Positions 38,031 to 51,906 of a stretch of DNA of 64,000 bases are shown piece by piece (the stretch's first letter is position 1; each line of letters opens with the position of its first letter). The stretch covers positions 1 to 64,000 of the forward strand of contig NZ_HE997651.1 of assembly GCF_000312485.1 (NCBI RefSeq). Reading direction: 5' to 3'. This DNA comes from Yersinia massiliensis CCUG 53443 (lineage in GTDB: Bacteria; Pseudomonadota; Gammaproteobacteria; Enterobacterales; Enterobacteriaceae). The translations under genes were made by a program, and so were the position numbers. Below the pieces are notes generated by a model that saw only the letters and a list, made by a program, of their open reading frames with translations, was not told the origin of the DNA and ran no database searches.

Positions 38031-39107
38031 ATGAAATCAGAATCTATGTCGACGAATAAAACAGGATCTCCCCATAACGAGCCTACTGTGGATAACGAAT
38101 TAGATATTCGTAGCCTGTGCCGTACGCTTTGGCGTGGCAAAGTATGGATCATCGGGATGGCAATTCTTTTCGCCGCAATCGCGCTGGGTATCTCCTATCT
38201 GGTGAAACAGCAGTGGAGTGCGACGGCCATTACCGACAGACCGACAGTGAATAACTTGGGCGGTTTTTATTCTCAGCAACAGTTTTTGCGTAATCTGGAC
38301 ACTCGCATTAATAGCGGTGTTGCCAGTGAACAACCTGGTATTTCTGATGAAGCCTACAGCGAGTTTATTACTCAATTAGCGGCATATGACACCCGCCGTG
38401 ACTTCTGGCTGCAAAGTGATTACTACAAACAACGCTTAGAAGGTGATGCCAAAGCAGACGCGGCATTGCTTGATGAACTCGTGAATAACATTGTATTCAC
38501 GCCGCGTGATGACAAAAAAATACTCAACGACAGTATTAAGTTGACGGCAGAAACCGCCACTGATTCTAATAAGCTGCTGCGTAGTTACATTGATTTTGCC
38601 AACCAACGTGCGGCCAGCCATTTGAATGATGAGATTGTGGGGGCGTGGGCTGCACGTACACAATCAATGAAAGCGCAGGTCAAACGGCAGGAAGCAGTGG
38701 CACAAGCGGTGTTTAATCGTGAAGTCACCGCAGTTCAGCAAGCATTGAAAGTGGCGGGTCAGCAAGGGATTAACCGTAATCAAACGGACACCCCTGCTGA
38801 GCAACTCCCTGATTCCAAAATGTTTATGTTAGGCAAGCCTATGCTTGAGGCTCGCTTAGAAACATTGCTGGCTACTGGCCCAAGTTTTGATATTGATTAC
38901 GATCAGAACCGCGCCATGCTGGCAACATTGAACGTCGGTCCGACACTGGATAAAACATTCCAAACTTATCGCTACTTACGTACACCTGAAGATCCGGTGA
39001 CACGTGATAGCCCGCGTCGTGTTTTCCTGCTGATTATGTGGGGTGCGATTGGGGCACTGGTTGGGGCCGGAGTTGTATTGGTTCGTCGTACCAGTACACA
39101 ACCGTAA
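38031..39107 (+). CDS. wzzE: ECA chain-length modulator WzzE
   Basis: This 358-residue polysaccharide co-polymerase (E. coli 348) sets ECA chain length. It has a cytoplasmic N-terminus, a first membrane helix at about 40-62, a large periplasmic helical domain, and a second helix near the C-terminus after the Pro-rich RTPEDPVTRDSPRR. The ATG at 38031 is preferred to the adjoining GTG at 38028; a later ATG (38046) is also possible because the N-terminus is poorly conserved. Confidence 0.92.
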   Translation: MKSESMSTNKTGSPHNEPTVDNELDIRSLCRTLWRGKVWIIGMAILFAAIALGISYLVKQQWSATAITDRPTVNNLGGFYSQQQFLRNLDTRINSGVASEQPGISDEAYSEFITQLAAYDTRRDFWLQSDYYKQRLEGDAKADAALLDELVNNIVFTPRDDKKILNDSIKLTAETATDSNKLLRSYIDFANQRAASHLNDEIVGAWAARTQSMKAQVKRQEAVAQAVFNREVTAVQQALKVAGQQGINRNQTDTPAEQLPDSKMFMLGKPMLEARLETLLATGPSFDIDYDQNRAMLATLNVGPTLDKTFQTYRYLRTPEDPVTRDSPRRVFLLIMWGAIGALVGAGVVLVRRTSTQP

Positions 39108-39147
39108 TCTGTGGTGTGTGATGGAATCTATACCTGAATAAATTAGC

Positions 39148-39180
39148 GTCGCAGCCAGACAAAAAAAGTCATGCTGCGGC
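39148..39180 (+). repeat. Hairpin in wzzE-wecB spacer
   Basis: The arms GTCGCAGC and GCTGCGGC, with one G-U pair, lie on either side of an A-rich loop inside the 165-base gap. A smaller stem, GGGCGCA / TGCGTCC, follows near 39209-39225. The function is unclear; these may be mRNA-processing hairpins. Confidence 0.4.
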
Positions 39181-39272
39181 GTTCAGTAAAAGCGTATAAA
39201 TCGTTACTGGGCGCATTGTGCGTCCAACTTGCAGGCGTTGTCTGCGGCTAACTGACCTTAAAGAGATTCACT

Positions 39273-40403
39273 GTGAAAGTGTTGACTGTTTTTGGCACCC
39301 GGCCTGAAGCCATTAAAATGGCTCCTCTGGTGCACGCCTTGGCTCAGGATGAAGCCTTTGAATCGCGAGTCTGCGTGACGGCTCAGCATCGTGAGATGCT
39401 GGACCAAGTTTTACGTTTATTCGAAATTCAACCGGATTATGATTTGAATATCATGAAGCCGGGACAGGGATTGACGGAAATAACCTGCCGAATTCTGGAG
39501 GGGTTAAAGCCGGTTCTGGCTGAGTTTAAGCCAGATGTGATCTTAGTTCATGGTGATACCACCACGACGTTGTCGACCAGTCTCGCTGCTTTTTATCACC
39601 GCATACCGGTCGGCCATGTCGAAGCGGGTCTGCGTACTGGGAATCTCTACTCCCCGTGGCCGGAAGAAGCTAACCGTCAACTGACCGGTCACCTTGCCAT
39701 GTATCATTTTGCGCCGACAGAGAATTCGCGCCAGAATCTGTTACGCGAGATGGTACCGGATAGCCGTATTTTCGTCACAGGTAATACGGTGATTGATGCG
39801 CTATTTTGGGTTCGCGATCGGGTGATGAATAACCCTGAACTTCGCGCTAGCTTGGCTCAGCGTTACCCGTTCCTCGACACCAGCAAAAAAATGATCTTGG
39901 TCACTGGGCATCGCCGCGAAAGTTTTGGTGGTGGTTTTGAGCGGATTTGCAGCGCATTAGCGGAAATTGCCCGTCGGCATCCTGATGTGCAAGTAGTCTA
40001 TCCGGTGCATCTCAACCCGAACGTCAGTGAGCCAGTCAATCGTATCTTGAAAGGTATCGATAATATCATTCTGATTGACCCACAAGATTACCTCCCATTT
40101 GTTTATCTGATGAACCACGCCTACCTGATCTTGACCGATTCTGGTGGTATTCAGGAAGAAGCGCCTTCATTGGGTAAACCCGTCTTGGTTATGCGTGATA
40201 CCACTGAACGTCCTGAAGCTGTCGATTCAGGCACCGTTTTGTTGGTTGGCACTAATATTAATAAGATAGTTGATGCAGTGACCCGCTTGCTAACTGATGA
40301 GTCTGCTTATCATCAAATGACCCGGGCACATAATCCTTACGGTGACGGGCATGCCTGTCAACGCATCCTTGAAGCTTTAAAGAATCATCAGGTGACGCTA
40401 TGA
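39273..40403 (+). CDS. wecB: UDP-N-acetylglucosamine 2-epimerase WecB
   Basis: This 376-residue enzyme, the same length as E. coli WecB, interconverts UDP-GlcNAc and UDP-ManNAc. Hallmarks are [14 protein letters not shown], the catalytic region [24 protein letters not shown], and [22 protein letters not shown]. It starts at GTG 39273, matching [12 protein letters not shown]. It overlaps wecC by four bases. Confidence 0.97.
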   Translation: MKVLTVFGTRPEAIKMAPLVHALAQDEAFESRVCVTAQHREMLDQVLRLFEIQPDYDLNIMKPGQGLTEITCRILEGLKPVLAEFKPDVILVHGDTTTTLSTSLAAFYHRIPVGHVEAGLRTGNLYSPWPEEANRQLTGHLAMYHFAPTENSRQNLLREMVPDSRIFVTGNTVIDALFWVRDRVMNNPELRASLAQRYPFLDTSKKMILVTGHRRESFGGGFERICSALAEIARRHPDVQVVYPVHLNPNVSEPVNRILKGIDNIILIDPQDYLPFVYLMNHAYLILTDSGGIQEEAPSLGKPVLVMRDTTERPEAVDSGTVLLVGTNINKIVDAVTRLLTDESAYHQMTRAHNPYGDGHACQRILEALKNHQVTL

Positions 40404-41662
40404 GTTTTGAAACAATTTCTGTTATCGGTCTTGGGTATATTGGCCTGCCAACAGCGGCTGCTTTTGCCTCGCGCAAGAAGAAAGTCATTGGTGTCGATGT
40501 CAACGCCCATGCAGTTGAAACCATTAATCGTGGCGCGATTCATATCGTCGAACCCGATCTAGACAAAGTGGTGAAAATTGCCGTTGAAGGGGGCTACCTT
40601 CAGGCTGTCACTAAGCCGTTGGCCGCAGATGCGTTTCTCATTGCTGTACCGACACCTTTCAAGGGCGATCATGATCCGGATATGGTTTTCGTTGAATCTG
40701 CCGCTAAATCTATCGCACCCGTACTGAAAAAGGGTGACTTGGTCATTCTAGAATCCACATCGCCAGTGGGTGCGACAGAACAAATGGCACAATGGCTGGC
40801 TGAATCTCGCCCAGATTTGAGCTTCCCGCAGAACGCGGGTGAAGATGCGGATATTAACGTTGCCTACTGCCCTGAGCGCGTGTTGCCGGGTCAGGTGATG
40901 GTTGAGCTGATTCAAAATGACCGTGTTATTGGTGGCATGACCGCAAAATGCTCTGCCCGTGCCAGTGAACTGTACAAAATCTTCTTAGAAGGCGAGTGCG
41001 TCGTGACTAACGCGCGTACTGCTGAGATGTGCAAGCTGACTGAAAATAGCTTCCGCGACGTTAACATTGCTTTTGCCAATGAGCTGTCACTGATTTGTGA
41101 TGCACAGGGTATCAATGTATGGGAACTGATTCGTCTGGCGAATCGCCACCCGCGTGTGAATATCTTGCAGCCTGGCCCAGGCGTTGGTGGTCACTGTATC
41201 GCGGTAGACCCTTGGTTCATCGTTTCTCAGAACCCAGAATTAGCGCGTCTGATTCACACCGCACGTCTGGTGAATGACGGCAAACCGCTGTGGGTTGTTG
41301 ACCGCGTGAAAGCTGCTGTTGCTGATTGTTTAGCCGCGACAGACAAACGCGCCTCAGAAGTTAAAATTGCCTGCTTTGGCTTGGCATTTAAGCCAAATAT
41401 CGACGATTTGCGTGAAAGCCCAGCCGTTGAAATCGCCCATTTGATCGCGGAATGGCACACCGGTGAAACGTTGGTGGTTGAACCCAATGTTGAGCAATTG
41501 CCGAAGTCACTGGCAGGCCATGTGACGCTGAAAGACACGGCGACCGCGTTGCAGCAGGCAGATGTGCTGGTGATGTTGGTTGATCATAACCAGTTCAAGG
41601 CCATCAAACCTGAAGATGTGAAGCAACCGTGGATTGTCGATACCAAAGGAGTATGGCGTTGA
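40400..41662 (+). CDS. wecC: UDP-N-acetyl-D-mannosamine dehydrogenase WecC
   Basis: This 420-residue UDP-sugar dehydrogenase oxidises UDP-ManNAc to UDP-ManNAcA. The N-terminal NAD motif is [18 protein letters not shown]. The catalytic Cys lies in [15 protein letters not shown], and the [13 protein letters not shown] loop is present. The C-terminal domain includes [16 protein letters not shown]. It ends at the rffG start. Confidence 0.97.
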   Translation: MSFETISVIGLGYIGLPTAAAFASRKKKVIGVDVNAHAVETINRGAIHIVEPDLDKVVKIAVEGGYLQAVTKPLAADAFLIAVPTPFKGDHDPDMVFVESAAKSIAPVLKKGDLVILESTSPVGATEQMAQWLAESRPDLSFPQNAGEDADINVAYCPERVLPGQVMVELIQNDRVIGGMTAKCSARASELYKIFLEGECVVTNARTAEMCKLTENSFRDVNIAFANELSLICDAQGINVWELIRLANRHPRVNILQPGPGVGGHCIAVDPWFIVSQNPELARLIHTARLVNDGKPLWVVDRVKAAVADCLAATDKRASEVKIACFGLAFKPNIDDLRESPAVEIAHLIAEWHTGETLVVEPNVEQLPKSLAGHVTLKDTATALQQADVLVMLVDHNQFKAIKPEDVKQPWIVDTKGVWR

Positions 41663-42726
41663 GACGTATTCTAGTCACAGGCGGGGCCGGTTTTATCGGC
41701 TCTGCGGTGGTAAGACATATTATCGATGGCACTCCAGATAGCGTCGTGGTGGTCGATAAACTCACCTACGCCGGTAATCTGGAGTCTCTGACCGTGGTCG
41801 CCAAAAGCGAGCGCTATGCGTTTGAGCAGGTCGATATTTGTGACCGTGCTGAATTGGACCGTGTGTTTGCGCAATATCAGCCGGATGTTGTCATGCATCT
41901 GGCGGCTGAAAGCCATGTTGACCGCTCTATTGATGGGCCGGCGGCCTTTATCGAAACTAACGTAGTGGGGACTTACACTATGTTAGAGGCGGCTCGCCAT
42001 TACTGGCAGCAACTGAGTGCTGAAGCCAAACTGGCCTTTCGCTTCCACCATATCTCCACAGATGAGGTCTATGGTGACCTGCATGGCACAGACGATCTCT
42101 TCACTGAAACCACGCCGTATGCACCTAGCAGCCCTTATTCGGCGTCTAAGGCATCCAGCGACCATCTGGTGCGCGCTTGGTTGCGTACTTATGGCTTGCC
42201 GACGTTGGTCACCAACTGCTCGAATAACTACGGCCCGTACCATTTCCCTGAAAAACTGATCCCGTTGGTGATTCTCAATGCGCTGGCAGGCAAACCGTTG
42301 CCGGTGTATGGCAATGGCGCGCAAGTCCGTGATTGGCTGTATGTTGAAGACCATGCACGCGCTTTATATCAAGTTGTGACCGAAGGCGTGGTGGGTGAAA
42401 CCTACAATATCGGTGGTCATAACGAGCGCAAAAATATCGAAGTGGTCGAAACCATCTGCGTATTGTTAGACGAATTAGTGCCAGAAAAACCGGCTGGCAT
42501 TGCTCATTACCGCGACTTAATTACCTACGTCAAAGACCGGCCTGGCCATGATATGCGCTATGCCATCGATGCCAGTAAAATTGAGCGGGAACTGGGTTGG
42601 CGACCACAGGAAACATTCGAAAGTGGTATCCGCAAAACCGTGTTGTGGTATTTGAATAACGAATCTTGGTGGCGACGTGTTCAGGATGGTTCCTACGCCG
42701 GTGAGCGTTTGGGCTTGAGCGACTAA
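41659..42726 (+). CDS. rffG: dTDP-glucose 4,6-dehydratase RffG
   Basis: This 355-residue SDR enzyme makes dTDP-4-keto-6-deoxyglucose on the way to dTDP-Fuc4NAc. TGGAGFIGS is the NAD motif and YSASKAS holds the catalytic Tyr-Lys. The start is set at the TTG at 41659, which overlaps the wecC stop (TTGA), has GGAG 7 bases upstream and gives exactly the E. coli length with MRRILVTGG. An ATG two codons earlier (41653) lies only one base after GGAG and is less likely. Confidence 0.94.
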   Translation: MRRILVTGGAGFIGSAVVRHIIDGTPDSVVVVDKLTYAGNLESLTVVAKSERYAFEQVDICDRAELDRVFAQYQPDVVMHLAAESHVDRSIDGPAAFIETNVVGTYTMLEAARHYWQQLSAEAKLAFRFHHISTDEVYGDLHGTDDLFTETTPYAPSSPYSASKASSDHLVRAWLRTYGLPTLVTNCSNNYGPYHFPEKLIPLVILNALAGKPLPVYGNGAQVRDWLYVEDHARALYQVVTEGVVGETYNIGGHNERKNIEVVETICVLLDELVPEKPAGIAHYRDLITYVKDRPGHDMRYAIDASKIERELGWRPQETFESGIRKTVLWYLNNESWWRRVQDGSYAGERLGLSD

Positions 42727-42830
42727 GACTCGTCATCTTTCAAGTTGCAGGTGCGTTAGCTGCGCTCGAATACCCGAATCGCTTACGACTGATGTAAGTT
42801 CATCGGTGCCGCTTTCCTGCATCTGAATTC
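42727..42830. repeat. ERIC element between rffG and rffH
   Basis: The segment matches the ERIC consensus in the orientation GTCAT-CTTCAAGTTGCA-GTGCGTT-GCTGC-CTCG, then the central dyad (ACCCGAATC / GTAAG-TCATCGG). It sits inside the ECA operon transcript, and related copies are at 6717 and 60650. ERICs folded in mRNA can alter processing or stability. Confidence 0.8.
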
Positions 42831-42933
42831 TATTCATCATTGGGATGACATCATGCCGCAGTCTGCATGATGTTTTGCCTATGTATAACGTCTGCCTGAT
42901 GGTTTCAGGCGATTGTCTCTTTCAGGAGATCGT

Positions 42934-43815
42934 ATGAAAGGTATCATTCTGGCTGGTGGCTCTGGCACTCGATTGCATCCCATCACCCGTGGTGTCTCTA
43001 AACAGCTACTTCCCGTTTACGATAAGCCAATGATTTACTACCCGCTGTCAGTGCTGATGCTGGCAGGGATCCGCGATATCCTGATTATTTCGACGCCGGA
43101 AGATTTACCGTCGTTTCAGCGCTTGCTGGGGAATGGCGATGAATTCGGTATCAATCTGAGTTATGCCGCTCAACCGAGTCCAGATGGCTTGGCACAAGCC
43201 TTTATCATCGGTGAAGAATTTATCGGCAATGAGCCATGCTGTTTGGTGCTAGGCGATAATATTTACTTTGGCCAAGGTTTTAGCCCAAAACTGAAAACGG
43301 TTGCTGCCCGTCAGCGCGGTGCGACGGTGTTCGGTTATCAGGTTATGGACCCAGAACGTTTTGGTGTGGTGGAGTTTGACGATAACTTCCGCGCCTTGTC
43401 TATCGAAGAGAAACCAAGCCAGCCGAAATCCAACTGGGCGGTAACTGGGCTTTATTTCTATGACAATCAAGTGGTTGATTTTGCCAAGCAGGTTAAACCT
43501 TCCTCCCGCGGCGAGCTAGAAATTACCAGCATCAACCAGATGTATCTGGAGCGCGGAGAGCTGACGGTTGAACTGTTAGGTCGTGGTTTCGCTTGGTTGG
43601 ATACCGGCACCCATGACAGCTTGATTGAAGCCAGTACCTTTGTGCAAACCGTTGAAAAACGGCAAGGTTTCAAAATCGCCTGTCTGGAAGAAATTTCATG
43701 GCGCAATGGTTGGTTAGATGATGAGGGAGTAAGACGCGCAGCAACCGCGCTGTCTAAAACCGGTTACGGCAAATATTTGTTGGATCTGTTACATGCCCGT
43801 CCACGCCAGTATTGA
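42934..43815 (+). CDS. rffH: Glucose-1-phosphate thymidylyltransferase RffH
   Basis: This 293-residue enzyme, the E. coli length, makes dTDP-glucose from dTTP and glucose-1-phosphate. [26 protein letters not shown] is the nucleotidyltransferase signature, and VLGDNIYFG follows. The ATG at 42934 has AGGAG 7 bases upstream; the frame opens earlier at 42913. It overlaps wecD by 23 bases. Confidence 0.96.
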   Translation: MKGIILAGGSGTRLHPITRGVSKQLLPVYDKPMIYYPLSVLMLAGIRDILIISTPEDLPSFQRLLGNGDEFGINLSYAAQPSPDGLAQAFIIGEEFIGNEPCCLVLGDNIYFGQGFSPKLKTVAARQRGATVFGYQVMDPERFGVVEFDDNFRALSIEEKPSQPKSNWAVTGLYFYDNQVVDFAKQVKPSSRGELEITSINQMYLERGELTVELLGRGFAWLDTGTHDSLIEASTFVQTVEKRQGFKIACLEEISWRNGWLDDEGVRRAATALSKTGYGKYLLDLLHARPRQY

Positions 43816-44521
43816 GCCACTGGCCTGGGAAAGTGAATTTTTCCAGCGCCACAGTGCAAAACTGATTTTCTCCGACTCAGCCCCGCAACTTAATCCGGCT
43901 GAGTTGGATGCTTTTACCCTCACTCAAGCCAAAGTGCCAACGCATCGTGTTGACCTGATTGATGCTCTTGGTCAGCTAGACTTCAAATTAGTGGAAGGTG
44001 AAGTCGATCTTTCCTTAGCTATCGCCGCAAAAGCAGTGATTGGCACGAAAAATGCTACATCTGAGGCAGAAGCTGAGCTGAGCGTCGCAACAGTCGACGA
44101 TATCCCGCTTTTGCGCCGTGTTGCCACGGATGCCTTTGCGTTAAGTCGTTTTCGTGCGCCTTGGTATGACCCACAAGACAGTGGGCGTTTTTATGCCTTG
44201 TGGGCTGAAAAGGCGGTATTGGGCACCTTTGATCACCAATGCTTATTGGTGATGGATACGCAGGGGCAACCAGCGGGCTTTGTGACGTTGCGGGATTTGC
44301 AAGATGGTAGCGCACGTATTGGCTTGCTAGCGGTATTCCCTGATGCACAGGGTAAAGGTATCGGTACATCATTAATGTCGGCGGCAAAGCAGTGGTGCCA
44401 GAGTCGTGGGTTACAGCGGTTACGCGTCGCCACGCAGATGAGCAATATTGCTGCTTTACGTCTTTATATTCGCAGTGGTGCTTCGATTGAGAGCACCGCG
44501 TATTGGTTATGCAGGGGATGA
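43793..44521 (+). CDS. wecD: dTDP-fucosamine acetyltransferase WecD
   Basis: This 242-residue GNAT enzyme (E. coli 224) acetylates dTDP-4-amino-4,6-dideoxygalactose to dTDP-Fuc4NAc. The C-terminal GNAT fold shows the acetyl-CoA loop [12 protein letters not shown], and [20 protein letters not shown] and ESTAYWL match E. coli. The gene starts inside rffH and ends one base before wecE. Confidence 0.94.
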   Translation: MPVHASIEPLAWESEFFQRHSAKLIFSDSAPQLNPAELDAFTLTQAKVPTHRVDLIDALGQLDFKLVEGEVDLSLAIAAKAVIGTKNATSEAEAELSVATVDDIPLLRRVATDAFALSRFRAPWYDPQDSGRFYALWAEKAVLGTFDHQCLLVMDTQGQPAGFVTLRDLQDGSARIGLLAVFPDAQGKGIGTSLMSAAKQWCQSRGLQRLRVATQMSNIAALRLYIRSGASIESTAYWLCRG

Positions 44522-44522
44522 A

Positions 44523-45653
44523 ATGATTCCATTTAACGCTCCACCGGTAGTAGGCACCGAACTTGGTTACATGCAGGCCGCAATGGCAAGTGGGAAATTA
44601 TGCGGTGATGGTGGGTTTACCCGTCGCTGTCAGCAGTGGATGGAGCAGCATTTCGGCTGCCCGAAAGTCTTACTGACCCCCTCTTGTACGGCTTCGCTGG
44701 AAATGGCAGCGTTATTGCTGGATATCAAACCCGGCGATGAAATCATCATGCCAAGCTTCACTTTCGTGTCGACCGCCAATGCCTTCGTGCTGCGCGGTGC
44801 GAAAATGGTGTTCGTCGATATCCGTCCCGATACGATGAATATTGATGAAACCAAGATTGAAGCCGCGATTACCGATAAAACCAAGGTTATCGTGCCAGTT
44901 CATTATGCGGGTGTGGCCTGCGAGATGGACACCATTATGGCGCTGGCGAAAAAGCACAATTTGTTTGTGGTCGAAGATGCCGCTCAAGGTGTGATGTCCA
45001 CTTATAAAGGCAAAGCGCTGGGGACTATTGGTCATATTGGCTGTTTCAGTTTCCATGAAACCAAGAACTACACCGCGGGCGGTGAAGGTGGTGCAACGCT
45101 TATCAATGATCCGTCACTGATTGATCGTGCTGAAATCATTCGTGAAAAAGGCACTAACCGTAGCCAGTTCTTCCGTGGGCAGGTGGATAAATATACGTGG
45201 CGTGATATTGGCTCTAGCTATTTGATGTCTGACTTGCAGGCCGCTTACCTGTGGGGGCAGTTGGAAGCCGCGGAACAAATCAACGCACGCCGTCTGGCGC
45301 TATGGCACACCTACTACAATGCCTTCAAGCCATTAGCAGACGCTGGGCGCATTGATTTGCCGGTCATTCCCGCTGATTTAGCACAAAATGCGCACATGTT
45401 TTATATCAAACTGCGTGACATCGACGATCGCTCTCAATTTATTAGCTTCCTAAAAGAAGCGGAGATCATGTCGGTATTCCACTACATTCCATTGCATGCT
45501 TGTCCGGCCGGTGAAGAATTTGGCCGTATGGCGGGTGAAGACCGCTTTACGACCAAAGAAAGTGAGCGTCTGGTTCGCTTGCCAATCTTCTATAACCTGA
45601 CTGATATCAATCAGAAAACGGTCATTAACACTGTGCTGAGTTACTTCGCCTGA
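44523..45653 (+). CDS. wecE: dTDP-4-amino-4,6-dideoxygalactose transaminase WecE
   Basis: This 376-residue PLP aminotransferase, the same length as E. coli WecE, adds the amino group to dTDP-4-keto-6-deoxyglucose. The DegT/DnrJ fold holds VVEDAAQGVMSTYKG and the PLP lysine in FSFHETKNYTAGGEGG. The frame extends back to 44448 inside wecD, but the ATG at 44523 follows AGGGGATG and gives the family start MIPFNAPPVVG. Confidence 0.96.
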   Translation: MIPFNAPPVVGTELGYMQAAMASGKLCGDGGFTRRCQQWMEQHFGCPKVLLTPSCTASLEMAALLLDIKPGDEIIMPSFTFVSTANAFVLRGAKMVFVDIRPDTMNIDETKIEAAITDKTKVIVPVHYAGVACEMDTIMALAKKHNLFVVEDAAQGVMSTYKGKALGTIGHIGCFSFHETKNYTAGGEGGATLINDPSLIDRAEIIREKGTNRSQFFRGQVDKYTWRDIGSSYLMSDLQAAYLWGQLEAAEQINARRLALWHTYYNAFKPLADAGRIDLPVIPADLAQNAHMFYIKLRDIDDRSQFISFLKEAEIMSVFHYIPLHACPAGEEFGRMAGEDRFTTKESERLVRLPIFYNLTDINQKTVINTVLSYFA

Positions 45654-45654
45654 T

Positions 45655-46911
45655 ATGTCTCTGGCAAAAGCATCGATTTGGACTGCTGGCTCTACGCTGA
45701 TTAAAATCGGCGTAGGGCTGTTAGTGGTTAAACTGTTGGCGGTGACCTTTGGCCCCAGTGGTGTTGGGCAGGCGGGGAATTTTCGCCAGCTAATTACGGT
45801 ATTAGGCGTGCTCTCTGGCGCGGGTATCTTTAACGGTATTACGAAATATGTTGCTGAATATCATCAGCAACCTGAACGTTTGCGTGCGGTTCTGGGCACC
45901 TCATCGGCTATTGTGCTGGGGTTCTCGACGCTGCTGGCGCTGATTTTCCTATTGGCGGCAAAACCCGTCAGTATTGCTTTGTTTGGTCATAGCGATTACC
46001 AGAATGTGGTGCGAGTGGTCGCGCTTATCCAAATGGGTATCGCTTACGCCAACCTGTTTTTAGCGATCCTCAAAGGCTATCGCGATGCGAAGGGCAATGC
46101 GTTGGCGGTGATCGCGGGTAGCTTGATTGGTGTGGTGGCTTATTATATTTGCTTCCGCATTGGGGGGTATCCCGGTGCATTAGTGGGCTTGGCGCTGGTC
46201 CCCGCCTTGGTGGTCATTCCTGCGTTAACCCTACTGGTTCGCCGCAAGACCATTCCGCTGAGCTATCTTAAACTGAGCTGGGATAAAGCCTTAGCCAGTC
46301 ATTTAGGCAAATTTACCGTCATGGCGCTGATCACCTCAGTGACCTTGCCGGTCGCCTACGTGATGATGCGTAACTTGCTGGCTGACCAATATGGTTGGGA
46401 TGCGGTAGGGATCTGGCAGGGGGTGAGCAGTATTTCGGATGCTTATCTACAATTTATAACGGCATCATTTACCGTCTATTTGCTGCCAACGCTGTCGCGA
46501 CTCAAAGCTAAAGCGGAGATTTCTCGTGAAATTCTGCGCTCACTGAAATTTGTGTTACCGGCGGTGGCCACCGCCAGCTTGATGGTTTGGCTGTTACGTG
46601 ACTTTGCTATTTGGCTGCTGTTCTCGCATCAATTCACGGCCATGCGTGACCTCTTTGCTTGGCAGTTGGTTGGCGATGTATTGAAAGTAGGGTCGTATGT
46701 GTTTGGCTATCTGGTCATTGCCAAAGCCTCACTGCGCTTTTACATTTTGACGGAAGTGAGCCAGTTCTTACTGTTGACCGGGTTTGCCCATTGGTTAATT
46801 CCAATGAATGGCTCTTTAGGCGCGGCACAAGCCTATATGGCGACTTATATTGTCTATTTTGCGCTCTGTAGCTGCGTATTCATTATGTACCGTAGACATT
46901 CATCACCGTAA
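45655..46911 (+). CDS. wzxE: ECA lipid III flippase WzxE
   Basis: This 418-residue, roughly 12-helix MOP-superfamily protein (E. coli 416) flips the undecaprenyl-linked ECA trisaccharide across the inner membrane. Conserved segments are SLAKASIWTAGSTLIKIGVG at the N-terminus and FGPSGVGQAGNFRQ. It starts one base after the wecE stop. Confidence 0.96.
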   Translation: MSLAKASIWTAGSTLIKIGVGLLVVKLLAVTFGPSGVGQAGNFRQLITVLGVLSGAGIFNGITKYVAEYHQQPERLRAVLGTSSAIVLGFSTLLALIFLLAAKPVSIALFGHSDYQNVVRVVALIQMGIAYANLFLAILKGYRDAKGNALAVIAGSLIGVVAYYICFRIGGYPGALVGLALVPALVVIPALTLLVRRKTIPLSYLKLSWDKALASHLGKFTVMALITSVTLPVAYVMMRNLLADQYGWDAVGIWQGVSSISDAYLQFITASFTVYLLPTLSRLKAKAEISREILRSLKFVLPAVATASLMVWLLRDFAIWLLFSHQFTAMRDLFAWQLVGDVLKVGSYVFGYLVIAKASLRFYILTEVSQFLLLTGFAHWLIPMNGSLGAAQAYMATYIVYFALCSCVFIMYRRHSSP

Positions 46912-46927
46912 ACACTCTTTACAGTAG

Positions 46928-49392
<2,465 letters not shown>

Positions 49393-49400
49393 GGACTGTA

Positions 49401-50162
49401 ATGGAACTGAATACTGCTATTCCAACCCAAGAAACGAACATTCCTAAATACAATGTTCGTGGTTTCGAGATTTGGGGTTTTCGTGACATGAATCAGACGC
49501 TGGATCACCTGCTGAGCAGTGGTCCGGTCAAAACGGGTACGCTGGTGGCCATGAATGCAGAGAAGCTGCTGAAGGCCGAAGACGATACCGCGTTGCGCGA
49601 ATTGATTAACCAAGCTGAATACCTGTATGCCGATGGTATCAGTATGGTACGCGCGATTCGTCGTAAATACCCACAGGCTCAGCTTTCACGTGTTGCAGGG
49701 GCGGATTTATGGGAAGCCTTAATGCAACGTGCGGGCCAGCAAGGCACGCCAGTCTTTTTGGTCGGTGGTAAGCCTGAGATCTTGGCCGAAACAGAAGCCA
49801 AGCTACGTGCGCAATGGAATGTGAACTTGGTCGGTAGCCAAGATGGCTATTTCACGCCGGAACAGCGTGAGGCGCTATTTGCCCGTATCGCTGCCAGCGG
49901 TGCAGCGATTGTGACCGTTGCCATGGGGTCGCCTAAGCAGGAAATGTTTATGCATGACTGCCGTAAGTATTATCCTGATGCGCTGTATATGGGCGTTGGC
50001 GGGACTTACGATGTCTTTACTGGTCATGTTAAGCGTGCACCAAAGATCTGGCAGAATCTGGGGCTGGAGTGGCTTTATCGCCTACTGGCACAACCAAGCC
50101 GTATTCGCCGCCAATTCAAACTGCTCAAATTTGTGGGTTATTATTACAGCGGTCGCTTGTAA
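49401..50162 (+). CDS. wecG: UDP-ManNAcA transferase WecG
   Basis: This 253-residue WecG/TagA/CpsF-family (GT26) enzyme (E. coli 246) adds ManNAcA to lipid I. The family core is [36 protein letters not shown] and [22 protein letters not shown]-type C-terminal part. It is the last ECA gene and is followed by a strong hairpin. Confidence 0.97.
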   Translation: MELNTAIPTQETNIPKYNVRGFEIWGFRDMNQTLDHLLSSGPVKTGTLVAMNAEKLLKAEDDTALRELINQAEYLYADGISMVRAIRRKYPQAQLSRVAGADLWEALMQRAGQQGTPVFLVGGKPEILAETEAKLRAQWNVNLVGSQDGYFTPEQREALFARIAASGAAIVTVAMGSPKQEMFMHDCRKYYPDALYMGVGGTYDVFTGHVKRAPKIWQNLGLEWLYRLLAQPSRIRRQFKLLKFVGYYYSGRL

Positions 50163-50514
50163 ACATGAGCGCAGAGTAGGGCCAGAGATGGCCCTACTAC
50201 CATAACCACTTCACCTATCTTTTCCCTTTATCCCGCCTTCATTCTTAATTCCATTATGGAATCAATTTTATTTTATTTATTCTATAAAGTTTTAACTTCT
50301 TGTTTGCTTATCTGACGCAGATACGGAACGATACGGGCCGGCTAGGGTTTTGTAGACACAATCATTTTTATTATGGTCTGTTTCCCTATCATTTAATTCG
50401 TCGTTATTAATAATCAGGCTGAATGTTTTCGTTTGGCCTCGTATTTTTTTGCTTAAAAAAACAATAACCGGGTATCCGGAGCAGACACACACCAGTAGGT
50501 TCACAGAGGGATTT
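50163..50514. other. wecG-yifK intergenic region
   Basis: This 352-base gap holds the end-of-operon hairpin (50175-50198) and an AT-rich stretch that probably carries the yifK promoter. No other gene or repeat was seen. Confidence 0.5.
50175..50198 (+). terminator. Hairpin at end of ECA operon
   Basis: Perfect 9-base arms (AGTAGGGCC / GGCCCTACT) with a 6-base loop start 13 bases after the wecG stop. No T-run follows at once, so it may act with Rho or protect the mRNA end. Confidence 0.6.
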
Positions 50515-51906
50515 ATGGCAGACAACGAAGAGAAAAAAGGATTACACCGTGGGCTGGAAGCTCGGCATATCGAGCTGATAGCCCTCGGCGGCACCATAGG
50601 CGTCGGGCTCTTTATGGGGTCAGCCAGTACATTGAAATGGGCGGGGCCGTCGGTGTTGCTGGCCTATATTATCGCCGGATTATTTGTGTTCTTTATTATG
50701 CGAGCGATGGGCGAGATGCTACACCTAGAGCCTGTGGCTGGCTCATTCGCCGTCTATGCACATAAATATCTCAGCCCCTATTTTGGTTATCTGACCGCTT
50801 GGGGTTATTGGTTTATGTGGATAGCGGTGGGGATATCTGAAATTACCGCTATTGGCGTCTATGTGCAGTTTTGGTTCCCTGAAATCCCCCAATGGATGCC
50901 TGCTATCGCGGGGGTTGCCATCGTGGCGCTGGCGAATCTGGCCGCGGTCAGATTATATGGTGAGCTAGAGTTTTGGTTTGCGATGATCAAAGTCACCACC
51001 ATCATTGTGATGATACTGGTGGGGCTGGGGGTTATCTTCTTCGGTTTTGGTAATCACGGCCAACCGATTGGTTTTGACAACTTGACGGCTCACGGCGGTT
51101 TCTTTGCCGGTGGTTGGAAAGGGTTTATGTTCGCGTTATGTATTGTGGTGGCATCCTATCAAGGTGTTGAATTGGTCGGCATTACGGCCGGTGAAGCCAG
51201 AAACCCACAGGTGACGTTAAAGCGAGCCATCAATAATATCTTGTGGCGCATTTTGATTTTCTATGTGGGCGCAATATTTGTCATCGTCACTATCTTCCCT
51301 TGGAATGGTATTGGCACTGAAGGTAGCCCCTTCGTTCTGACTTTCGCCAAAATAGGGATCACCGCAGCCGCAGGTATCATCAACTTCGTGGTGCTGACAG
51401 CCGCGCTATCGGGTTGTAACAGTGGCATGTACAGTGGTGGGCGGATGTTGTACGCCTTGGCGAAAAACCGCCAGTTACCGGCTTTCCTGACGAAACTTTC
51501 TGCCAGTGGTGTGCCCGTTTATTGCATCGCAGTTACGATTCTGTGCCTATTGGTGGGATCTAGCCTCAATTACATTATTCCCAACCCGCAGCAGGTGTTT
51601 GTGTACGTCTATAGCGCCAGTGTGTTACCAGGGATGGTGCCGTGGTTTGTGGTGCTGGTCAGCCAACTCCGTTTTCGACAGGTACACAAAGAGGCATTAA
51701 AGCAGCATCCGTTTAAATCCATCCTCTTCCCTTATATTAACTACCTCACGATCGCCTTTTTGATCTGTGTGTTAGCTGGGATGGGGATTAATCCTGATAC
51801 CCGTTTATCGCTGTTAGTTGGGGTGATTTTCCTTGGGTTAGTCTCGGCCTGCTATTTTGGGCTGAAAATGAATAAACCGAGCGTTGTTGAAACCGAACGT
51901 TTATAA
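50515..51906 (+). CDS. yifK: Amino acid permease YifK (APC family)
   Basis: This 463-residue, 12-helix APC-family transporter (E. coli 461) matches YifK, described in E. coli/Salmonella as a threonine/serine permease under Lrp control. The family signature [23 protein letters not shown] opens helix 1, and [17 protein letters not shown] and the [11 protein letters not shown] loop follow. AGAGGG precedes the ATG by 6 bases; the frame extends back to 50449 without a better site. Confidence 0.94.
   Translation: MADNEEKKGLHRGLEARHIELIALGGTIGVGLFMGSASTLKWAGPSVLLAYIIAGLFVFFIMRAMGEMLHLEPVAGSFAVYAHKYLSPYFGYLTAWGYWFMWIAVGISEITAIGVYVQFWFPEIPQWMPAIAGVAIVALANLAAVRLYGELEFWFAMIKVTTIIVMILVGLGVIFFGFGNHGQPIGFDNLTAHGGFFAGGWKGFMFALCIVVASYQGVELVGITAGEARNPQVTLKRAINNILWRILIFYVGAIFVIVTIFPWNGIGTEGSPFVLTFAKIGITAAAGIINFVVLTAALSGCNSGMYSGGRMLYALAKNRQLPAFLTKLSASGVPVYCIAVTILCLLVGSSLNYIIPNPQQVFVYVYSASVLPGMVPWFVVLVSQLRFRQVHKEALKQHPFKSILFPYINYLTIAFLICVLAGMGINPDTRLSLLVGVIFLGLVSACYFGLKMNKPSVVETERL

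Noticed and set aside
44712-45056. 114-codon antisense frame in wecE
   Set aside because: It is a shadow of a strongly conserved aminotransferase.
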